Assembly: GCF_021401125.1 (NCBI RefSeq)
Contig: NZ_JACBFQ010000009.1
Coordinates: forward strand, 124,001 to 188,000
DNA length: 64,000 nt
Source of the DNA: Xanthobacter sp. NM-59
GTDB lineage: Bacteria > Pseudomonadota > Alphaproteobacteria > Rhizobiales > Xanthobacteraceae
Direction of reading: 5' to 3'
The translations under genes were made by a program, and so were the position numbers. The notes under the pieces are model-generated. The model was not told the origin of the DNA. It did no database searches and saw only the letters and a program-made list of their open reading frames with translations. Positions within the stretch are counted from its first letter, which is position 1; each line of letters begins with the position of its first letter. Shown one piece after another: positions 58,201-64,000 of the stretch.

Positions 58201-60642
58201 TTGAGCACGCCTTCCGATCCCATCCACCGCGCCGACACCCCCGCTCCCGCCGCGACGCCCCGCCCTGGCGGCATTGCGGCGCGGGCGCGCGCGGCGATGA
58301 TGGCTTCCGCCCCCGGCCCCTCCTATCTCGACGGGCTCAATCCCGAACAGCGCGCGGCGGTGGAGACCCTTGAGGGCCCGCTGCTGGTGCTGGCCGGCGC
58401 GGGCACCGGCAAGACGCGCGTGCTCACCACCCGCATCGCCCACATCCTCGCCACCGGGCGTGCCTTTCCCTCCCAGATCCTGGCCGTGACCTTCACCAAC
58501 AAGGCCGCGCGCGAGATGAAGGACCGCATCGGCACCATGGTGGGGGACCAGGTGGAGGGGATGCCCTGGCTCGGCACCTTCCACGCCATCGGCGTGCGCA
58601 TCCTGCGGCGCCATCACGAGCTGGTGGGGCTGAAGAGCGGCTTCACCATCCTCGACACCGACGACCAGATCCGCCTTCTCAAGCAGCTGCTGGCCGCAGA
58701 CAACATCGATGAGAAGCGCTGGCCGGCGCGCCTGCTGGCCGCCACCATCGACGGCTGGAAGAATCGCGGCCTCTCCCCCAAGGACGTGCCCGCCGGCGAG
58801 GGCGCGGCCTTCGCCAATGGCAAGGGCGGCGCGCTTTATGCCGCCTACCAAGCGCGGCTGAAGGCCCTCAATGCGGTGGATTTCGGCGACCTCCTGCTGG
58901 AAGGCATCCGCCTGTTCCGCGAAAACCCCGATGTGCTCGCCGAATACCACCGCAGGTTCAAGTATCTGCTGGTGGATGAGTACCAGGATACGAACGTCGC
59001 CCAGTATCTGTGGCTGCGGCTTCTGGCCCAGGGTTCGAAAAACGTGTGCTGCGTAGGCGACGACGACCAGTCCATCTATGGCTGGCGCGGCGCCGAAGTG
59101 GACAACATCCTGCGCTTCGAGAGCGATTTCCCCGGCGCCACCGTCATCCGCCTGGAGCGCAATTATCGCTCCACCGGCCACATCCTGGCCGCCGCCTCCC
59201 ACCTCATCGCCCATAATGAGGGCCGGCTCGGCAAGACCCTGTTTTCCGAAGGCGAGGATGGCGAGCACGTCACTGTCACCGGCGCCTGGGACAGTGGCGA
59301 GGAAGCCCGCGCCATCGGCGAGGAGATCGAGGCGCTCCAGCGCGCCGGCCATCCGCTCTCGCAGATCGCCATATTGGTGCGCGCCTCGTTCCAGATGCGG
59401 GAGTTCGAGGACCGCTTCGTCACACTGGGCCTCAATTATCGCGTCATCGGCGGCCCGCGCTTCTATGAGCGGGCGGAAATCCGCGATGCGCTGGCCTATC
59501 TGCGCTGCGTGAACTCCGCCTCGGACGATCTCGCCTTCGAGCGCATCGTGAACGTTCCCAAGCGCGGCATCGGCGATGCCACCATGAAGCAGATCCACGA
59601 CGTGGCCCGCGCCGCCGGCGTGCCGCTTCAGGACGCCGCGCGGGTGCTGACCGAGAGCGAGGAGCTGAAGCCCAAGGTGCGCTCCACACTGCGCGGCCTC
59701 ATGGAATCCTTCGAGCGCTGGCGCGAGCAGGCCCGCGTGCTGCCCCACACCGAACTGGCCGAGATCGTCCTCGACGACAGCGGCTACACGGAGATGTGGC
59801 AGAAGGACCGCTCCGCCGAGGCGGCCGGGCGCCTCGAAAACCTGAAGGAGCTGGTGCGCTCCATGGAGCCGTTCGAGAATCTCGGCGGCTTCCTGGAGCA
59901 CATCTCCCTGGTGATGGACACCGATAACGGCGCCGGCGAAGACGCCGTGCAGGTAATGACCCTGCATTCCGCCAAGGGCCTGGAATTCGATACCGTCTTC
60001 CTGCCCGGCTGGGAGGAGGGCCTGTTCCCCCACCAGCGCGCGCTGGACGAGCAGGGCAAAGCGGGGCTCGAGGAAGAGCGGCGCCTGGCCTATGTGGGCA
60101 TCACCCGCGCGCGGGCATCGGCACGCATCTATTTCGCCTCCAACCGGCGCATTCACGGCCTGTGGAATTCCACCGTGCCGAGCCGTTTCCTGGACGAGCT
60201 GCCGGACGCCCATGTGCGGGTGGAGGAAAGCCGCGGCGGCGCCGGCTGGGGCGGATCGGGCTACGGCCATTCCGGTTATGGCAATTCCGGCTATGGCGAG
60301 AGCCGCTTCGACCGCATGGGCGGCTCGTTCGGCAACTCGTCCTATTCCACGCCCGGCTGGCAGCGCGCGCAAAGCCAGCGCAGCGACAGCGCCAACGACC
60401 GCGGCGGCTACAATGCCGGACGCGGCAGCGCCCGCAGCCCGCAGCGCAGCGCGCCGGTCATCGAGGGCACGCTGGTGGCGTCCTCTACCGCATCGTCCTC
60501 CGCCTTCAGCTGCGGCGAGCGGGTGTTCCACATCAAGTTCGGCTACGGCGACATCATCGGCATCGACGGCAACAAGCTCACCGTCCAGTTCGACAAAGCG
60601 GGCGAGAAGCGGGTGCTTGAAACCTTTGTGGAGAAGGCCTGA
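58201..60642 (+). CDS. uvrD: ATP-dependent DNA helicase UvrD/PcrA
   Basis: A ~813-aa superfamily-1 helicase. Motif I is LAGAGTGKTRVLTTR (~65), motif Ia is TFTNKAAREMKDRI, motif II is LLVDEYQDTN (~260), motif III is VGDDDQSIYGWRGA, motif IV is RLERNYRSTGHI, motif V is VMTLHSAKGLEFDTVFLPG (~580) and motif VI is AYVGITRARA. The C-terminus adds a Gly/Ser/Tyr-rich stretch of repeats (SGYGHSGYGNSGYG, ~680-700) and a Tudor-like end (CGERVFHIKFGYGDIIGIDGNKLTVQFDKAG). It unwinds DNA in nucleotide-excision and mismatch repair. The start is uncertain: TTG 58201 keeps the conserved GGIAARARAAM N-terminus; ATG 58297 is the shortest alternative. Confidence 0.93.
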   Translation: MSTPSDPIHRADTPAPAATPRPGGIAARARAAMMASAPGPSYLDGLNPEQRAAVETLEGPLLVLAGAGTGKTRVLTTRIAHILATGRAFPSQILAVTFTNKAAREMKDRIGTMVGDQVEGMPWLGTFHAIGVRILRRHHELVGLKSGFTILDTDDQIRLLKQLLAADNIDEKRWPARLLAATIDGWKNRGLSPKDVPAGEGAAFANGKGGALYAAYQARLKALNAVDFGDLLLEGIRLFRENPDVLAEYHRRFKYLLVDEYQDTNVAQYLWLRLLAQGSKNVCCVGDDDQSIYGWRGAEVDNILRFESDFPGATVIRLERNYRSTGHILAAASHLIAHNEGRLGKTLFSEGEDGEHVTVTGAWDSGEEARAIGEEIEALQRAGHPLSQIAILVRASFQMREFEDRFVTLGLNYRVIGGPRFYERAEIRDALAYLRCVNSASDDLAFERIVNVPKRGIGDATMKQIHDVARAAGVPLQDAARVLTESEELKPKVRSTLRGLMESFERWREQARVLPHTELAEIVLDDSGYTEMWQKDRSAEAAGRLENLKELVRSMEPFENLGGFLEHISLVMDTDNGAGEDAVQVMTLHSAKGLEFDTVFLPGWEEGLFPHQRALDEQGKAGLEEERRLAYVGITRARASARIYFASNRRIHGLWNSTVPSRFLDELPDAHVRVEESRGGAGWGGSGYGHSGYGNSGYGESRFDRMGGSFGNSSYSTPGWQRAQSQRSDSANDRGGYNAGRGSARSPQRSAPVIEGTLVASSTASSSAFSCGERVFHIKFGYGDIIGIDGNKLTVQFDKAGEKRVLETFVEKA

Positions 60643-61088
60643 AACCGAGCGCGGCTCGTGCTGGCCGCGCGCGGCGCACTCCCGGCCACCAAAGCATCCT
60701 CATGCCACAGCCCCTCACCCGCTCGCGGGGGGCGAGGGAAAAGGGCAACGCAGCGGAAGACCGACAGGGCCACCACGCCCAGAAGGCCCTTCTCCCGCGC
60801 TGCCGATACGTCATCGGCCCGTCGGTGAGCGGCAATGAATGCTTGGCCGACCCTTTGTTTGCAGATGCGAGTGGCGCAGCCGGTGCGTCCGGCAGATCAA
60901 AAGATGCATTAAAGAAAAATTGCACGCCTAAACTACGGTCCTGGTCCTTGTCAGAGGCCGTCATCATGCTTTAATTTTCCTCGTCGCGCGGTGGGAGGTG
61001 CCTTCCCAAGCGGCATCCGGTAGCCAACGCATTCTCTCCTCCCTGCGAACGGCGCCGCCGCCGGGTCGCTCGGTGTCGCATCCGACCC
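60643..61088. other. Intergenic region after uvrD
   Basis: 446 bp with no supported gene. Near 60709-60735 there is a REP-like palindromic stretch, CTCACCCGCTCGCGGGG followed by GGCGAGGG, similar to the repeat at 24.2-24.3 kb. The part from 60.85 to 60.97 kb is relatively AT-rich and may hold the promoter of the diguanylate cyclase. Confidence 0.6.
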
Positions 61089-62342
61089 ATGGCCCTGCTG
61101 ACATTGACCCCGCTCCTGCTCGCGCTGCTCCTCTATATCGGAGCCATGCTGGCGCTGTTCCGGCTGCGCGCCACCCTGGGCATCGGCACCTTCTTCTGCG
61201 CGCTGGGCAGTCTCCATTTCATGGAGACTTATCTTGCGGCCACATTCTACCTCTCATTGCCTTTTGGCGTGTCCCTTTCACCGGGCTCGGTGGTCATGTT
61301 CTCTGGCAAGCTGGCGCTGCTGCTCCTGGTCTACATCCGGGAGGATGCGGAGATGGCACGCCAACCGATCTACGGGCTGCTTCTGGGCAACGCCATCCTC
61401 ATCGCCCTGGTCTCGATCCTACGGCTGGAGTTCGCGCACGGGACGGGCCCGGCGACGAGCGAGCTCTCGTTCATGGACCAGATCGGCGGCCTCATGCTGT
61501 GGGGCACCGCGCTGCTGTTCGTGGACTGCATCGCGATGATCCTGCTTTACGAACGCATTTCGCGGCCACTGCGGCGCATGCCGGTGCTCGCCATCTGGCT
61601 GACGCTGGCGCTGGTGCTCACCTTCGATCAGGCGGGCTTCTTCACGGTGCTGCACCTCAGCGTCGGGGTTCCCCTGTCCGCCGGCCTTGGCGGCTGGATC
61701 GGCAAGCTGGTGGCCGCGGGCATCTATGCGGTCATCCTTGTCTTCTACCTCCAGCGCTATGAGCTGCACACCGCCAGCACCCCGCGCCGCCTGCGCGATG
61801 TGTTCGACGCCCTCACCTACCGGCAGCGCTATGAGGCGCTGAGCCTGGCTGCGCGCCGCGACCCGCTGACCCAGGTTCTGCACCGCGGCCAGTTCGAGCC
61901 GCTGGGGCGCGAGCTGCTCAAGCTGGCGCAGGCCACCCGCCGGCCCACAAGCCTGCTGCTCATCGACATCGACAACTTCAAGGACGTGAACGATCAGCAC
62001 GGCCACCCCATGGGGGATCAGGTGCTGCGGCAGGTGGCGGACGCCTTGGCCGACGCCCTGCGGCAATCGGACTATGTGGTGCGTTACGGCGGCGACGAGT
62101 TCGCCGCCTTCGCCCCGGGTGTGGACCATACCGGCGCATTGCGGCTGGCCTCCGTTCTGCGGGCGCGCGTCGCCGCCCTGACGTTGCCGGACGGCGTGCC
62201 CACGCTCACCCTGTCCATCGGCGTCGCCACCGCCCCCCATGATGGGGAGAGCTTGACGGACCTGCTCGGGGTGGCCGACAAGCGCCTTTATGCGGCCAAG
62301 GCCGGTGGACGCGACAATTTCGTCGGAGCGTTCGAAGCCTGA
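61089..62342 (+). CDS. Membrane-anchored diguanylate cyclase
   Basis: A 417-aa GGDEF protein with a hydrophobic N-terminal region of about 6-8 membrane segments (~5-225; LTPLLLALLLYIGAMLALF and later LALLLLVYIREDAEMARQPIYGLLLGNAILIALVSIL). This part resembles VUT_1-like sensory membrane domains. A GGDEF domain (~255-410) follows, with DPLTQVLHRGQFE, LLIDIDNFKDVNDQHGHPMGD and VVRYGGDEFAAFAPG. It keeps the inhibitory-site motif RQSD just upstream. It probably makes cyclic-di-GMP in response to a membrane or extracellular cue. Confidence 0.9.
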   Translation: MALLTLTPLLLALLLYIGAMLALFRLRATLGIGTFFCALGSLHFMETYLAATFYLSLPFGVSLSPGSVVMFSGKLALLLLVYIREDAEMARQPIYGLLLGNAILIALVSILRLEFAHGTGPATSELSFMDQIGGLMLWGTALLFVDCIAMILLYERISRPLRRMPVLAIWLTLALVLTFDQAGFFTVLHLSVGVPLSAGLGGWIGKLVAAGIYAVILVFYLQRYELHTASTPRRLRDVFDALTYRQRYEALSLAARRDPLTQVLHRGQFEPLGRELLKLAQATRRPTSLLLIDIDNFKDVNDQHGHPMGDQVLRQVADALADALRQSDYVVRYGGDEFAAFAPGVDHTGALRLASVLRARVAALTLPDGVPTLTLSIGVATAPHDGESLTDLLGVADKRLYAAKAGGRDNFVGAFEA

Positions 62343-62372
62343 GGCGCCCCTGAAGTCCGGATACCGTTCCCG

Positions 62373-63272
62373 ATGCTCGAAGGCCTTCCCCCGAACGATG
62401 CCACCCACGTGATGCGCGTGGCCGCCCCTCGCCTCGCGGCCCTGCACATCTCCGACCTCATCTCCGAGAGCTTCGACCCCGCCGATGTGGCTGTGACGGA
62501 CTTTGAGCGGACGGAGGACGAATGGGTGGTGGAGGTGTTCGCCGGCGAGGCGTTCGATGCCGACCGCCTGCGCGCCCTGGTGGCCGCCGCCGCGGGGGAG
62601 GAAATCGCTGCCACCGCCGTCTTTTCCGCCATCGAGGAGAAGGACTGGGTGGCCGCGAGCCTGGAAGGTCTTGCCCCCGTGAAGGTGGGCTCGTTCATGG
62701 TGCATGGCGCCCATGATCGCGGGCGGGTGCCGGCCAGTGTCATCGGCATCGAGATCGAAGCCGCCCTCGCCTTCGGCACCGGGCATCATGGCACCACCCA
62801 GGGGTGCCTGGCCGCGATCGCCGACATCGCGCGCATCGGGCGGCCGCAGCGGATTCTGGATGTGGGCACCGGCACCGGCGTGCTCGCCATCGCCGCCGCT
62901 CGCCGCTTTCACACCCAGGTGGTGGCCAGCGATATCGACATCGTTGCCGTGCGGACAGCCAAGGCCAATGCGCGCGCCAACAAGGCCGGGCCCGGTGTCA
63001 CCCTGCTGCATGCGGCGGGCGCCGACGCCCAGAGCATCCGGGCGGCCGGCCCCTATGATCTGATCCTCGCGAATATCCTGCTGCCGCCGCTGAAGCGCCT
63101 CGCCAAGCCGCTGCGGGCGCTGCTGGCGCCGGGTGGGCGGATCGTGCTCTCGGGCCTGCTGGTGGCGCAGGAGCCGGCTGCCCTCGCCGCCTATCGCAGC
63201 CAGGGTCTCCACCTGGTTTCCCGACGTCATATCGAGGGCTGGGCCACTCTGATGCTCGCCGCCTACGACTGA
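62373..63272 (+). CDS. prmA: Ribosomal protein L11 methyltransferase
   Basis: A 299-aa SAM-dependent enzyme that trimethylates ribosomal protein L11. The N-terminal substrate-recognition domain is ~1-110. The methyltransferase domain has AFGTGHHGTTQGCLAAI (~130), the SAM motif LDVGTGTGVLAIAAAR (~162), VVASDIDIVAVRTAKANARAN and the catalytic-loop YDLILANILLPPLKRLA (~230). It is the normal PrmA length. It starts 30 bp after the cyclase stop and both are on the same strand. Confidence 0.92.
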   Translation: MLEGLPPNDATHVMRVAAPRLAALHISDLISESFDPADVAVTDFERTEDEWVVEVFAGEAFDADRLRALVAAAAGEEIAATAVFSAIEEKDWVAASLEGLAPVKVGSFMVHGAHDRGRVPASVIGIEIEAALAFGTGHHGTTQGCLAAIADIARIGRPQRILDVGTGTGVLAIAAARRFHTQVVASDIDIVAVRTAKANARANKAGPGVTLLHAAGADAQSIRAAGPYDLILANILLPPLKRLAKPLRALLAPGGRIVLSGLLVAQEPAALAAYRSQGLHLVSRRHIEGWATLMLAAYD

Positions 63273-63765
63273 ACGCCCGCCCAAGGAGCGGTGATGGCGG
63301 ACGCCCTTCCGCCGTCACCTTGCTGCGCGCGTCAATGCGGTTACCGCCGTCATGCGCAATCAAGCAGAGGCGCAGCCGCCTGACACCAGCGGCGTCAGCA
63401 GGGCGAGCAAAGACAAGAAAAAGGCCGCAAGTGCTTCATGCTGCGCGGCCGGTCCGCCCCCACCAAGCCTCCACCACACAGACCTGAGCCGGCCAGGGCT
63501 AAGGGCCTTTCCGCGCGAGGTGCGAACCGGCTTGCGTGGAGGAAACGCATCAAGACAAAAAGACAGACGGCTCTGTGCTTCCTGAAAAACGGAAGCCACC
63601 GAGGTCGCACGGGACCCTGTGCGGTGCGATCAGGCACACGCCATGCGCGGCCAGTTGTATTTCAGTGCATGAGGCCCGGCCCGGAGGCCGGGCCTCATCA
63701 TCCGCACCCACCCTCCGGGTGCGGAGCAAACTTCAAAAGCAGGGCTCACGCGCGTCGCGAGAGGC
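63273..63765. other. Intergenic region after prmA with two strong hairpins
   Basis: 493 bp with no supported gene. A minus-strand 79-codon frame ending in a hydrophobic stretch (63360-63599) has no ribosome-binding site and is not called. Two stem-loops close to the end are listed separately and probably end transcription of the small gene. Confidence 0.6.
63669..63725. terminator. Two adjacent strong stem-loops near the small gene end
   Basis: The first has a perfect 13-bp stem (63669-63681 with 63686-63698) and a 4-nt loop; the second has a 9-bp stem (TCCGCACCC at 63701-63709 with GGGTGCGGA at 63717-63725). They lie ~40-100 bp downstream of the 65-aa gene on the minus strand and could end its transcript or protect its 3' end. 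No U-tract follows. Confidence 0.55.
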
Positions 63766-63963
63766 TCACAGGCTGAGATCGCGAAAATCCTGGCCGCGGT
63801 GAGCGAGATAGCGCGCCACTTCACGCTCGGCCTGAGCGGTCCGCGCGGCGATGAGGGCATCGAACATCCGCCCCCAGAAGCCCCGTTCAGGCTTCACGGC
63901 GGAAGCGGCAGCCACATCGCGCGGGAGGGAGAACGACTTCGCGGGATAGGTCACGGCACTCAT
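63766..63963 (-). CDS. Small conserved protein of unknown function (65 aa)
   Basis: A 65-aa protein: an N-terminal AVTYPAKSFSLPRDVAAASAVKPERGFWGRMFDALIAARTAQAEREVARYLAHRG. The W-G-R-M-F-D-A-L-I-x-A-R core followed by an Arg/Ala amphipathic helix ending ARYLAHRGQDF is typical of short DUF1127-related or similar small proteins in the Hyphomicrobiales. An AGGAGG ribosome-binding site stands 5 bp before the ATG. No membrane segment or signal peptide. Its function is unknown. Confidence 0.75.
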   Translation of the reverse strand: MSAVTYPAKSFSLPRDVAAASAVKPERGFWGRMFDALIAARTAQAEREVARYLAHRGQDFRDLSL

Positions 63964-64000
63964 GGAGGCCTCCTGTTCCGGGTCACGTCATCCGGCATCG

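Noticed and set aside
60241-60310. Short direct repeats that look like a CRISPR or tandem repeat
   Set aside because: They are codon-level repeats of a Gly-Tyr-Gly-Ser linker within uvrD; no spacers of uniform length.
57529-60531. A 1000-codon minus-strand frame opposite uvrD and the cupin
   Set aside because: Low-complexity shadow translation with no motif; uvrD on the plus strand has all helicase motifs.
63360-63599. A 79-codon minus-strand frame ending in a hydrophobic lipoprotein-like stretch
   Set aside because: The hydrophobic Cys-containing segment is at the C-terminus rather than the N-terminus, so it cannot be a signal peptide, and there is no clear ribosome-binding site.
1-64000. 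tRNA, rRNA or insertion-sequence genes
   Set aside because: I looked for tRNA-like CCA ends, rRNA motifs and transposase families and found none that could be supported.

Overview
The window is GC-rich (roughly two thirds G+C by eye), gene-dense chromosomal DNA from an alphaproteobacterium. A member of the Hyphomicrobiales close to Xanthobacteraceae (Xanthobacter, Azorhizobium, Ancylobacter type) fits best. The reasons are codon usage, the large 180-kDa-type NAD-glutamate dehydrogenase, HAAT-type ABC cassettes, the Tdm/Dmm methylamine genes and the UvrD and PrmA genes. This placement is an inference, because no rRNA is present. I saw no tRNA, rRNA, CRISPR array, insertion sequence or phage gene.

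Region 1 (1-3.2 kb): the 5' part of a GntR regulator, an AcuI-type quinone/acrylyl-CoA reductase and a plus-strand aldehyde dehydrogenase that ends at a bidirectional terminator. Region 2 (3.2-13.8 kb): a minus-strand methylamine module. It has a haem N-demethylase (DUF3445), a flavin/2Fe-2S reductase, a DmmA-like zinc-ribbon subunit, an APC permease, a trimethylamine N-oxide demethylase (Tdm, DUF1989-GcvT fusion), an HpaC-type flavin reductase and an acyl-CoA-dehydrogenase-fold protein that lacks the usual catalytic Glu and is probably a two-component monooxygenase. A GcvT-like folate enzyme is divergent from it. Region 3 (13.9-24.0 kb): a plus-strand operon headed by a recognisable guanidine-I (ykkC) riboswitch. 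It contains an ABC transporter, two DUF1989 proteins (UAAP1/UAAP2, now thought to be carboxyguanidine deiminase), a urea/guanidine carboxylase and allophanate hydrolase. This is a complete route from guanidine to ammonia and CO2.

Region 4 (24.4-35 kb): a ten-gene minus-strand catabolic operon with many overlapping genes. It encodes a ferredoxin reductase, a Rieske ferredoxin, an SDR, a flavin reductase, a styrene/indole-monooxygenase-type FAD oxygenase, a SnoaL-fold protein, a small unknown protein, a Rieske oxygenase alpha subunit, an acetamidase/formamidase and an outer-membrane channel. A FixL/FixJ- or StyS/StyR-like two-component system lies directly upstream, and an 18-bp palindrome overlaps the stop codon of its regulator gene. 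I know of no described pathway with exactly this gene set. Region 5 (35.1-35.9 kb) is an AT-rich non-coding patch with paired hairpins. Region 6 (35.9-43.1 kb): an unusual FAD oxidoreductase-patatin fusion and a five-gene HAAT ABC importer.

Region 7 (43.4-64 kb) is mostly housekeeping and signalling: an AhpD-like protein, NAD-GDH, an HxlR regulator with a divergent NAD(P)-binding protein and a clear operator, a truncated PPDK-like protein paired with a PhoU/DUF47-like protein, two diguanylate cyclases, a UMF1-type MFS transporter, a cupin, UvrD, PrmA and a 65-aa small protein.

Taken together, regions 2 and 3 look like a nitrogen-scavenging island for methylated amines and guanidine. Their adjacency suggests a link through N-methylated guanidines or related compounds. 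Region 4 is the best candidate for an undescribed catabolic pathway.
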